Made by a program: the position numbers and the translations under genes. The notes beneath the pieces were generated by a model. The model worked only from the letters and a program-made list of their open reading frames with translations, searched no databases and was not told the DNA's origin. From the NCBI GenBank assembly GCA_026873275.1, contig JANTUC010000009.1, positions 434,001 to 498,000 on the forward strand: a stretch of 64,000 nucleotides of DNA, in the 5' to 3' direction. This document shows, one piece after another, positions 40,676-53,446 of this stretch (positions within the stretch are counted from its first letter, which is position 1; each line of letters starts with the position of its first letter). The stretch comes from Pseudopithomyces maydicus. Lineage: Eukaryota; Ascomycota; Dothideomycetes; Pleosporales; Didymosphaeriaceae.

Positions 40676-41171
40676 TATTAAGGGGCACACTCTTTAGTCC
40701 TGTGGACTAAGGGTATGCGCATTAGGATATAATAAGTTAAAAGGAGCGGACGGGTAGGTATAAGTTATATAAATTAAATATTAATTAATATAATAAGGTT
40801 ATTGTTGCCGAATACTTAATAGTAATTTTTACTATAAAAGTAAGAGACAGTAGAACTAAATTAAGAATTAATAATAAGAATTATCTAAAGTAGGCGACCG
40901 CTGCTATATACTTATAAATATAAACTAATTTTATAATTTTATTATACAGAGCCTATAAAGCTAGATTTTATAAGCTCTATATTATAGAGCCTATAGAGCT
41001 TAGTTATATAATCTTTTTTATATATTTATATTATGCTTAGTGTCCGACCCGTAATTATAATCTAGTAGGTTATTATAATAAGTATAATCGCTACTTATAC
41101 TTCCCTCCTACTAGTCCTTATCACTCTTATTATAATTCCTGTACTTCGGTTGCGGCGTAGCAGCCGTAATA
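40676..41171 (-). mobile_element. Solo LTR-C2 (496 bp) in the leader of B
   Basis: Inverted copy of LTR-C1, from TATTAAGGGGCACAC to AGCAGCCGTAATA, flanked by perfect TATAA duplications (40671-40675 and 41172-41176). No internal sequence of its element remains anywhere in the window. Confidence 0.88.
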
Positions 41172-41414
41172 TATAATAAAGTAGAGAGTAATTTAAATAT
41201 TAGGTTTTAGTTATAAGTAATATAAATAAGTACTAGTAAAAAATAACTATATAATTATAAAAGAGATAAATTATTACTAAATTAAATCTATTAACTCTTT
41301 AGCTTTTATAGCTAGTAATAACTAATAACTACCTATTATTTTATAATAGGGCCCAACTATACCATCCTGTACTAAGTTATATTAGAGAGATACCTTACTA
41401 TTAGTGTTCTAATA

Positions 41415-43910
41415 AATGCTGGAAACCTAGGTAAAATAAAAAGTATAATACCTAATTACTAGATATTACTCCTAAAGGCGAAGAAGTATAAGAGATAGAA
41501 AAAATTTTAACTAAAAAAATAAAAAAAGATTAACTATAATACCTACTATACTAAAAAAGCTATAATAAAATCTAGGACTTATAAACCCTAAAGATAGATT
41601 TTAAAAATATAAATAAGCTAATTAATACTTTTAAAGGAGGTAAAGGATTTATATATATAAAAAAGTTAATAAGAGTATTATAAATATATAAGAGGTATAC
41701 TTATTAAACTAGACTTAGTTCTTATAGCTATTATTTTATAAAATTTAAAAAAAAACTATTAAAACTTTTCTAGGGGACCAGCGACCTATTTATATTATAT
41801 TTATTTTTAAATATTATACTATTTACTTAAAAAAATATTTTTTATTATTAGAGCTAGGGAAACAGGCAGGAAGGGTATATAGCTTATATTTATTATTAAA
41901 ATATAGTTAGTCTAACACTATTTAAGCTCTTTAATAAATTATTTAAATTTTAACTACTCTTCGCCTATATTCTCTTATTTTTATTTTTATTTAGTATTAT
42001 TTTTATTACTATTTTTATCCTTATTATTATTACTGCTGTTACTATCGCTGCTATTACTATTATTATAAATATTATTTTTATTGCCGCTATTACTGCTACT
42101 ATTACTATTATCCTTATTATTATTATTATTATTATTATTATAATATTACAATCACGGCAGGACCAAGTAAGGCGTCAAAAAAGAATTATATATAAGAAAT
42201 TAATAACAAAAGGTTAATTATATTAGGCCCCACAGACTGGCTAGGATAGAAGCTTATATTATCTATTATATAATAAAATCTAGCATAAGTAAGAGATCCT
42301 AGAAACTTTAGAGGTTTTAAGGATTTTAAGAGATCTAAGGATCTTAGGGTTTAAATAGGACTTTCTAAATAAAGAAGAATAGTATATAGTTTCTAGGGAT
42401 TTTTAAATGGGTTTTATTCTTTATAGTTAACTTTTTATATATCTTTATATACTTACTTATAGCTAAATCAAAGCTCTTCTTTATAATTAAGAATTATTAG
42501 CCTTTATAGAAGATAGTTATTTTACTCTTATTAATAAAATAGAAATATTTGCACCACTCGTTACCTAACTATTACTTAACTATTAAATACCTATAAGACT
42601 TCTAAGAAGCCTACCTACCCTTACATAGACTAGGTAAGTAGGAACCCCTTATAATATATTATAAGTGTTATTAGCCACGAAATAATTAGTCTTAAAAGAT
42701 TTTAGTATACGCTATAGGTGCGGTCTAAGTATAAACTTATAATAATAATTATAAGAGGTATAAATATTTTTAAAATTAAAATAATATAATACTGCTTAGC
42801 CAAGATTAAACTTAAAAATTAAAAATTAATAATTAGAACCTAGATAGCTATATTTATAAAAATACTAAAGTATATTATAACTTAGCAGCGGTTTATAAGC
42901 TCTATATTAAATTAGTATTAAATTTAAGTAAACTTTTTACTTATTTACTAAATTACTAGATTAACCCTATATACTATTAGGCTCTAGACTATATTAATTA
43001 TAGTATAATATTAAGTCTAAATTATATATAAGTAATTTAAATACCTATTTATCTTAGTTAGTATCTATTACTATTAATTAAGGCGTATAAAAAATGCGTA
43101 TTTTATAATACTTACTAAGGTATAATTGCCCCTATTATTATTAATATAATATTTATATTAATGCTTATTAGTTTTTATATAATTTTTAGTTAACTTAATT
43201 AAATTTTAAATATAGTATATATATATTATCTATATAGCGACGGCGGTAGGTAACTTATTATTTTTTATTTAATAAAATAGGGATTTATTAGTTAAGACTA
43301 ACTTTTTAATATACTTTAAAAGAGGGTAGTAAACTATAATACTAAATTTTTAAATAGAGTTAAGTAAAGAGCGTACGCTAAGAATACTATTAAAAAGTAT
43401 TATAAAAAAGTAAAGAATAAAAAACGCGATTAATAGAAGTTAGAAGATTTTTTATTTTTTATAATATACTAAAATTTTTTAATTATAGTAAAAGAAAGGC
43501 ACGACCTAGGCTATATACTATTTATATTTATTATAATAATAATATATACGCTAGGCGCGAATTATATAATTATACTTTATACTAATATTTATTACTTTTA
43601 AGAAATTTTATTTTATTTTAAAGTATTTAGCTATCTACTACTGCTAGAAACTATAATTAAAAAAAGAGATTTTATAATAGTAGATAATAAGTCCTTCTAT
43701 ATTATATATTATAAAGTTATTATTATTGTTATTATAGTAGCTATTAGGCTATATTAGGACTAGTTTACTTAGTAAAAATTCTATATATATTATATATCTA
43801 TCCTACTCTATAAAGGGGATAAATATTATTATTATTTATTAATCCTACTTACTATCCTCCTACTATTAATTCTAGTATAAAGCAAGCTCTATTGCCTAAA
43901 ACTAGACCTT
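41415..43910. repeat. Unassigned RIPped repeat DNA between elements B and D
   Basis: No LTR pair or coding relic could be placed. A trinucleotide-rich zone spans 41975-42140. A patch at about 42145-42730 keeps more CA, TG and CG than its surroundings (for example TTACAATCACGGCAGGACC and CCCCACAGACTGGCTAGG), like the less mutated outer ends of other elements here, so it may be a solo LTR or a repeat edge. Confidence 0.4.
42114..42140. repeat. (TTA)9 microsatellite
   Basis: Nine perfect TTA units, at the right end of a longer imperfect ATT/ACT/GCT trinucleotide stretch beginning near 41975. Confidence 0.9.
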
Positions 43911-44367
43911 ATAGTTATTTAAAAAGAGCTTTAAAAGTCTTAAAATTAAAAGTATAATAAAATATAATAAAGAAGAATTAGGACTATTAAAATATATATA
44001 AAGATTATTTTAAGTATTAAAATTAGCTATTGCTGTTGAATCTCCCTAAATTAAATTAGATATTTTAAAAAATAATTATAATTATAATAAGGTGTTACCT
44101 AGTATTTATTAGGACTAAAAGACTTTATTTAAATTATTATCTATATTTATTATTTTATTTAGATAGTACTGGGTAAAATACTATATTTTAGTATTCTTTA
44201 TATTTACTACTATCTTAGCAATTATATAGTAATATAAATTTAAACTACACTATAGTTATATATAAAAAAAGAATTATTTTAAGAGCTAATTATTAGTTAT
44301 ATAGTTTATACAGCATATTTCCTTACTACTAAGTAGTTATAAAAAGTAACTTTCTTATTAAAAAAAA
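43911..44367 (+). repeat. Second copy of the A-tailed 460-bp repeat
   Basis: Aligned with 34829-35308 along its length, including AATAAGGTGTTA(T/C)C and TATTAGGACTAAAAGA blocks, and ending in eight A. Copia D is inserted immediately after its tail, using AATAT as the target. Confidence 0.7.
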
Positions 44368-45514
44368 TAATATTGTCAGATAGTAGTCAAGGGTGTGGAA
44401 TAGCTAAGAGTCTGCTAAGAAGGAACGCTTAGACTATAATTTTAAACTTTATAGAAAATACTACCTAAGAACACATATATTATAATAAATAATTATTAAT
44501 AATAAGAGAATTACAGCGACTCCCTGTAAAGCATTATAAACTTAATAATTAAAAGTCTTACTGCCTTAATAATAAATAGAAATAAATAAAAATTAACCCT
44601 ATATATATTAAAGAAAAAATAATAATCTAGAATTTAAACTAGAATAGCGGCACAGCTATACTATATAATAATACTAATTATTAAGTTTAATTTAACTAGC
44701 TATAAGCATAATACGCTATATATAATATATAAAATAAAATTAATTTAGCTTTAAGAGAATAATTACTTAAGGAATTTAAAATATTAAAATTTCTAGATCT
44801 TACGATTTATACTCTAAATATAAATATAGGTAATAAAGAGACCTTAGAATAAATTTTAGATCTCTTACTATTAGGTATAAAAGTGTATAAGGAGGATTTT
44901 AAACTTTATAAGTTTTAATTAGAGAATTATAAACTAGCTCTTAATATATATAAAATAGAGAAATTAAGCCTATAATAAATTATTATTTTTATTTAATAAA
45001 TAATAATATTCTATTTATAACGCATATGCTGCTCGCCCAATAAAACTATTAAAAATTAAATTATAAATTTAAAATATAAAGTAGGTATAACTATTTTATA
45101 TAAATAAGAGTAAGCATAATAGTAATACTTTAAATTATTAAAACCTCTATATATAGTAAATAGCTAGGATATCTTTCTTACTAAATATAATAATATAGTA
45201 ATAAAGGTAGAGGAACTAAAAGTGGCTAAAATTATATAATATAATTTAATTATATTAGACTTTATATCCATAGTGAACTATATAACTCTAATATAGGTAA
45301 CTAATTTCTAAGAAAATAGAAAATTCCAACTTAGTATAAACTAAAAAGAGATAATACAAAGATTCTAAAATTATATAATATTAAATTACCTAATAATATA
45401 TAATAGAAGCTAAAAGGCAGTATTTATTATAAATAACTCCTTATATCTTATTAAAAGTAGTTAAGCTACCTAGGGTATATAAGGGGACTCTTAATATATA
45501 AAATCTAAATAATC

Positions 45515-48500
45515 TATTAAGACCACGAGGGTAGCTAGTCCTAGAGGTTAAGATTGGTTCTTGGGCAGGAGTAACTTATAGAGGGAGAAGGATTATTAAC
45601 TGTATAAGTAAATTAATAGGGTAGTTAATATTAATATTATAAATAATACTAAATTAATAATAGGGCCTGAGTAAATCTAAATAATAGATTAATAAATAGG
45701 TTAAATATAAGTATTTATAAAGGAAACTTAGATTCTTATATACTTAAATTACTTAGCTGCTTAGTATTATTAATTATTAAGTATATTATATATTTAATTA
45801 GTGCTTAGTGCCACTAAGTAACTAAGTATATTATATAATTAGTTTAATAGTAGCTTAGCGCTTTATTTAGCTATATTTTAAGCCTATTATTTATTATAAG
45901 CGCCTAATTCCTCTTTTTTATATTTTAATTTATAATATTATCCCCTCCCTTCCTATTTTTTATTTTTAAGAAATTATACCTGCTAACCGTATAGCTCTTA
46001 ATATTTATTATTATTATAAATTTACTTCTGCTATTATAACTTATAGTATAATTATAATTTTTAAGTATTTAAATTATAAGACTTATTACCGCACCTATAA
46101 GATGTTAATATATTTAGGAAAGTATAATAAATATATATAATATAGTGTATATTATAATATAATAGTTATTTAAAATAAGTTTTCTTATTTAGTAGCTAAA
46201 AAGAAAAAGTTAGATATATAATTAAAAGAAGCGTATAAAGAGTAAAATATAGCTTTTAAAGTATTATATAAGGCACGCGCGAAAGAAGATTATCTATTTA
46301 AATAGTTAGAGTTAAACGCTAAGCGGGTAAAAGAGATAATTATAGTAGAGAATATAGTTTTATTAGAATTAAATAAGGATTAAATTTAGTTTTTTTAGCT
46401 TATTAGTCCTACTACCTTAAATTTAAATATTTAGTTTATTATAAATAGCCTTCCTTTTAACTTCTAGAATACTATTTTACCTGCGCTTTTTAGTACTTAG
46501 ATATATTTTTATATACTTCTTTATAGTAGTAGCGTTATTTTATTATAATATTCTTTTAGCTTTTATTAATAGTTGCTTAAGTTCTTTTCTAGTTCCTATA
46601 TATTTTTACTATTAGGATACTCTTTCTACTTAATAAAATACTTATTATTTCTTTATTCTAAGCTGTATTATATATCTAAAATATATTTTATTTTAAACTT
46701 ATTTTCTTCTTCTGCTTAGTAATAGAAGGTAATTTAAATTAGCGTTTTTAGGTCTGTTAGTTCTAATAATAATATATAGAATATTAAATATATCTTTGCA
46801 TCTGGTAATAGTTCTAACTTATAATTTATTAGTGATATTTATTTAGAAATAAAAAATAATTTAATTTTAATATAATCTAGTTTCTTATATTTCTTCTTCT
46901 GTGTACGAAGATTTTTTATAAGTAGATATACTTTATTCCTTTTTTTAGCTAAGGTGCTGTTTTTTATTTCTTATTAATATAGGAAATTATTTATTATTAA
47001 AACTTCTTAAGGTTTTCTTATAATTCTTTATATATTTATTTTATAATTTCTACGGTTTTCTTTGCTTCTGCTGTATTAATAATTATTAATAAAACTTAAT
47101 TAAAGAGATGTAGATATTTTTTATAGTTTATATAATATAGTGTAGTTCTAGTTATTACTAATTCTTTATTATTATATGCTATTTATGCTAAAAATAATAA
47201 TAAAATCTAATTATCTTTCTTTTTATTATAATAGATACGTAGGTATATTTTTATAGTCTAGTTAGTACGTTCTATTTATCTATCCATTTATGGGTGATAA
47301 GCTATTAATAGCTTTTATTTTATTTTAATAAGTGCTATAAGTGTTATTTAGTAATTTAATATAAAGAGTTTATCTTTATCACTAATAATTGTCTTTAGTA
47401 TACTATGGTGTCTTATAAGTCTATTAAGGATAAGGTACTTTAACTAGTTTATAGTATATTCCTTTTTATAAGATATTATTTTAGTGTACTTTATAAATCT
47501 ATCTATAATAACTAATATTATATTATATTTAACTTTTATAGCTAGGTTTATAGATTCTAGTAGTCTAATAATAAAATTTATAGCGATGTCTTCCTATAGC
47601 ACTATAGGTATTTTAATAGCTTATATTTCTCTATACTTTAAATATATTATATACTTATTCCTTTAGTAGTCTATATACTTTTTAATATAATTAGTTATAA
47701 CTTCCTTAATTCCTTTAAAATTATAATTTTATTAAATTAGTTCTATTATCTTGCTAATTCCTAGATATTTATAAAAAGGGTTATTATAATATTATTTTAT
47801 AACCTCTTCTTACTGTTTCTTTGGTATATTCTTAATAATTATTATTAGTTAGTTAAATTTTATTATAGGTTCTAGCGATCTGTCTTTATTTTCTTTAAAA
47901 ATTATTAAATATATCTTAACCTTATCTCTTATAAAATCTTTTTTTACTAAAAGTATTTACTTATCTATTCTCTTTTCCTAGTATATATAGAATTTTAAAT
48001 TTATACTATTTAAGGGCTTCTAACTATCGCGCTTATTATAGTATTAATTCTTTTATTATTATAAACTGTAATAGGTTTTTATAGTTTATAAAGATTATAA
48101 GTTCTAAATATTTATATATATAGATTCTCTAGTGCTTAAGTGCTTTAATAATAGTATATAATTCTTTATTATAAATATTATAGCGTATTTCTATATTAAT
48201 AAACTTATAAGAGTAGTAAGTAATAGGGTGCTATTATTTATCTCTTTCTTATTTTATATATACTTTAATAGCTAAGTCGCTTATATTAGTTTCTATATAT
48301 AGTAGTTTATTACTTTTAAAAGTAATTAAAACTAGCGCACTAATACTTGCTTATACTAGTTATTTAAAAACTTAATTATATTATTCTATTTATTTAAATA
48401 TTATATTCTTTTTAATTAGTATTATTAAGGGTATAGTAATCTTAGAGTAATCCTTAATAAATTGTTTATTAAATCTGCAAAATCCTAAGAATTTTTATAT

Positions 48501-51500
48501 ATCTTTTATAATTTTTAGGATTAACTATACTTATATAGTTTTAATTTTATTTAGGCTTATACTAAAGCCTTTTATATTAATAACGTGTCCTAGAAATTCT
48601 AGTTTTATAATATAGAATTTATATTTTTCTAATTTAATCCTTAAATAGGCTTTTTGTAAAGCTTCTAATATAATTTTAATATATTCTACGTATTCTCTTT
48701 CGTTTTCTAAGTATATAAGGATATTATTTAAGTAGGCAATTATAAAGATATTAAGGTAGTTCCTAAGTATATTATTAATTAGTTCTTAGAATATTGCTGG
48801 TGTATTAGTTAGTTTAAATAGTATAACTATATATTTAAATAGGCTATATTATAATCTAAATATTATTTTCTATTCTTTACCTTCTTTTATTTTAATAAAG
48901 TAGTATCTATCTTTTAAATTTATAGCTATAAATATCTTAGCTCTTAAGAATCTATTTTATAATTCTAATATATTTAGTAATAGGTATCTATTTTTAATTA
49001 TAATATTATTAAGTGCTTAATAATTAATATATAGTTATAATTCTCTATTTTTCTTAAGTATAAATATAAATAGACTTACTGTAGGTAATTTTAATTCTTA
49101 TATATATTTTTTATTAAGGTTCTTTTTAATAAAGTTTTTTTCTATTAGAGTTTTTTTCCTAACTTATTATATAATAGTTTAAAGGGTAGCATTTTCTTTT
49201 CTTTTAAGTTAATTATATAATCTTAAAATTAATATTTAAATAAGTTTACTTTTCCTTTCTCTTCTTAAAATAAATAACTCTATTCTTTATATTTATTAAA
49301 GATATTATAAGTTATATATTTCTCCTTTTTATACTTTTTAATCTAGTAGTGCCTGCCAGCGTCTACTAAGGGTAATTTTAATTTATTAATTTTTTATTAT
49401 AAATTTAAATTATTAATTATACTCTTATCCGCTATTAGCGTTATATAATATATAAGTTCTAACTATAATATATATTTATAATTTCTTATTAAAAGCTTTT
49501 TCTTTCCCTAATATATTTATAGGTTATACTTTTATAGCTAAGGAATACCTAGGATTAAGTTATACTAACTTATATTTAAGATATTTAAAGTAATCCTCTC
49601 TTAGTGCTTATAAATTTTAAGTATTATTATAATCTTATATTATATGCTTAATTATTCTAGTAATTAATATTTATTTATAATATAAATAGCTAAAAGAGTT
49701 ATCTTAAATTATTTTTTAAGTCTGGCTTATTAAATAATCTTTTTTAAAATAAAGTTTTCTTAGACTCCTAAATTTAGTAAAGCCTTAATTTATATTCCTT
49801 TATTAAGTATTATTAATAACTTAATAAATAATGCTTAGTTAGTTACTAGTATATTTAATTTTATTATAATTCTACTAAGTCTATATATTAGCCTAAAAAA
49901 GACTATTTACCTTTCTTACCTACTTATTTATATTTAAAGGGTTTACTTATCTCTATTATATTAAGTTATTTATTTTTACTAAATTTAAATATAATTTTAG
50001 TTCTTATATACTTCTAATAATTTTTATATAAGTATATCTACTAATGCTCTTGTGTATATATATTATTAATAATAAGAATTATTATTATATTTTCTTCTTT
50101 AAAATACTCTAGAAAATATTATTAAGTTCGCTTATCTTAGAGATATATATTATAATTATTAATTAGGTAGTTAAATTATTTCTATTAATAATAAAACTAT
50201 TTAAAAGGGAATTAATATTCTTCTTTAGCTCTATAGTAAATAATATACTAATTATAGTTATATAGTTTCTAGTTAATATATATATATTTAGGGTTTTAGT
50301 AGTCTAGTATATAATCTAGTTTATAGGTTTTTTTCTTATTTTTATAGACTTTCTTTTTTAACTATTATTAATACTTCTCTTATCCCTATTTAATATTAGC
50401 TTTACTAACGTACTTAAGTTATTAATTATTTAGGTATAGGATTAATTCTTTAGAAAAATTTCTATTTTATAGTTAAAATTCTTCTTTTAGAGGTTCTGTT
50501 TACGTAAGTTTATTAAAATACTTTATAATATTAATTAATTTAATTTAAAGATATAGCGTAGGTGCTCACGCTTCTATAGGTTTAAAGTTATTACTTAGTC
50601 CTTTATATAGATCCTTATAAAGTTATAAATTATTTAAGTCTAAGTGTTTATTTAGGTCTATATCACTTATTCTATTTATAATAACTTATTTGTCTTTATT
50701 ATCCTAATTATTAATAATAGTAATTACGTTTAATTATCTAATAATCTTATTCTTAGATCTATAGTTCCTAGTAATATAATTTAATTTATTATAATTAAAA
50801 TAAATACATTACTCTTTTTAATTAAATAGGGTCCCTTTTTAAGATTTACTAAAGGCGCGCTTAAGTTTATTTAGTCTATTAATATTTTTAAAAATTTTAT
50901 TATATATTCTAGTTTTCTTTTTCTTCTTCCTTACTATTATATTATTTAGTTCCATCGGCTAGTAGCCGTAGGGGTTATTTATAACCTATTATTTAATAAT
51001 AATTATATAATAACTAGTTTATCCACTTAACTTACTATATATAGGTTAGAATTTTCTATAATTCTTATATTTTTAGTGTAATTCGTACTATTCTATATTA
51101 ATTTTAATAGTTTTATTATAAAATTCTTATATTATATTAATTACAGCTCTATTATATAGGAGTTCTTTATATATAGATTTCTTAAGACCTTACTTATATA
51201 TTTTATATAGAAAATCGTTATTCTATTAAATTTATATAGTATAGTGTTTAAACTTTGCGGTGTATTTAGTTACTAAATATATTTATTAAAGATATTAAAT
51301 AGTTTCTTTAGTATAAGACTTTTTACTAGCTAAACTAAAGAATTATTTAATTTAAGTATAAAAGGTATTATAATTTTTAATAAGTTAATTAATCTAGTCT
51401 TCTTCTTAGTTTTCTATTAAAAGATATACTTTAATATATAGCTAAATCTAGTTAGCTAGTTCACCTTTTATATATATAGTAGTAAAGATAACTTTATTCT

Positions 51501-52091
51501 TATCTTCTATATCTTTATTAATATAGTAGAAGTACAAATTAAGTTAAAGTAATTATATTTTAAGTTTGTATTAATTACTATTATATAAGTCTAATTTAAC
51601 AGCTTTGCTGTTAGGATTATTAAATAAAATAAAATTATTAAAATTACTTATATTAAGGATATTTAAAATATTAAGACTATAAGGATAACTAATTCTAAAG
51701 ATTAAGATTAGTTCTTAGGCAGAAGTAACTTATAAAGAGAGAAGGGTTATTAACTATATAAATAAGTTAATAGGGTAGTTAGTATTAGTATTATAAATAA
51801 TACTAAATTAATAATAGGGCCTAAGTAAATCTAAATAATAGATTAATAAATAGATTAAATATAAGTATTTATAAAGAAAACTTAAGTTTTTATATACTTA
51901 GGTTGTTTAGCTGCTTAGTATTACTAATTACTAAGTATATTATATATTTAATTAGTGCTTAGTGCTACTAAGTAACTAAATATATTATATAATTAGTCTA
52001 ATAGTGGCTTAACGCCTTATCTAGTCATATCTTAGGCCTGTTATTTATTATAAGTGCCTAATCCCCCTCCTCCACATTCTAATTTGTAACA
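45515..52091 (-). mobile_element. Gypsy-A copy 2 (A2), uninterrupted, 6577 bp
   Basis: LTRs of 423 bp at 45515-45937 and 51669-52091, flanked by perfect TAATC duplications (45510-45514 and 52092-52096). A purine-rich tract (minus strand) at 45938-45965 abuts the left LTR. On the minus strand: gag at the right, RT with the YxDD box as YLNN at 48723-48734, RNase H about 48.2-48.5 kb, integrase about 47.1-47.9 kb with its HHCC finger near 47670, then a 1.1-kb 3' tail. It is the reference copy for the empty sites of F and G. Heavily RIPped. Confidence 0.93.
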
Positions 52092-53446
52092 TAATCTCGC
52101 GGTATAAAAAGAGGCAGGACTTAATACTAATTAAAAGATAATAATTATATACCTCCTAAATAATTAAACCTTTAAGAAGGGTAAAGTAACTTTATAAAGT
52201 TAAATGCCTTTAGTAAAACCCTAAAAAGGGATACTAATAATAGAAAATTTTAATTAGGCTCTATATTAACTGCAAAATACCTAGTATATAATATAAAATA
52301 TTTAATTTTAGAGTGTTACTACCTATATCCTAATAAGATACTAGTAAAATAATTACTATATTATAGGACTGCTAAATATATTAAATTAAAGTAATAGTAT
52401 AATCTAGAATTCTAGAGTCTTTTAAGAGCCTAAAGTTGGCCTAGAATTAAAATACTATTAATTAAGAATTTCTATACCCTAACTCCGGAGATTAATAATT
52501 AGTAACTAAATAAAAAATAAATATTAAATATAGGCTTAGCCTACGCAGCTGCATTTATAATAAATTAATTAAAATATTTACTTAAATAATTATTTATCCT
52601 TAATTTAGGCACAATATATTATATTATAAATAAACTAGATAGAATATATAATTATCGCCCACTAGGTATAGAAGACTTTATATAGTCTAAAAGTATATAA
52701 ATATAGGTAAAAGGGTATAGTTTTATTATTATAAACACAAAACATATAAAGGGTAATAAAATACTAGTACTTAAAAACGTAGCTATTTACTTAAATATAT
52801 TATATAATCTAGTATCCTTTTAAATACTATAGTAGAAGAGATACTAGTAGAATATTTAAATAAAATTTATAGCGTTAAAATACTAAAATAGAATAACTAT
52901 TAAAGAACTTACTAAGATCTATAAATAATAGGTACTAAAATACTAATTATTAACTTATGCGGCGAACTACACGTACACTTATATATTTTATACTAAATAA
53001 TAATTTTAAAGGGTCTTAGCCTTATTATAGTATAAAAGACTAAACTATTTAGAATTAATAATAATTAAACACCTAGTATAATAAGCTAAAGGGGTGTATA
53101 TTAAAAGGATTATTATAATAGAATGTAACTTATATAAAAGAGTAAAAATATAAAAGTAAATACGCCGTATACTTAAAAGTAATAAATAAAAATCTATAAA
53201 GCGACTAGCTATTAACTTCTATATATATAAATTATAATTATTTAATAAGGAGAAGAGTCAAATGCTTATTATAAATAGATTTTTAGAATTCTAATAGGAT
53301 TTCTATATTATAGATTACTAGACGGCATAATTAATTATTAAAAGTCTAATAGCGTTCTTCGAATTCCTTAAGAACTAGTATATTAACTAGAAATAGAATC
53401 TTTCTTTAAAGATAAGGTGGCAGACAGTAATATAGAAATAGATTAT

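Larger units (their letters stand above)
10193..41414 (-). mobile_element. Gypsy element B (minus), host of the left nest
   Basis: The 217-bp LTRs are 10193-10306 plus 10773-10875 (split by solo LTR S1) and 41198-41414; both run from a TATTAGG to a CTAATA-type end (TGTTAG/CTAACA before RIP). A polypurine tract (minus AAAGGGAGGTAA) directly abuts the left LTR at 10876, fixing the minus orientation. Internal sequence is 10876-10994, 33136-38044, 39104-40675 and 41172-41197. RNase H and integrase relics lie at about 36.4-38.0 kb, and gag/protease-like sequence at 39.1-40.6 kb. The reverse transcriptase expected between them is missing, replaced by 38045-39103. No clean target-site duplication is visible (AATTA against AATGC), so the pairing of the two LTRs rests on equal length, orientation, the polypurine tract and internal order. 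Confidence 0.68.

Noticed and set aside
38045..41171. Inverted LTR-C pair as the two ends of one element or of an inversion
   Set aside because: C2 has its own perfect TATAA duplication and is a solo LTR; C1 flanks are better explained by a deletion between two LTR-C copies.
47484..47666. 60-codon plus-strand frame
   Set aside because: Antisense to the integrase relic of gypsy A2; chance frame.
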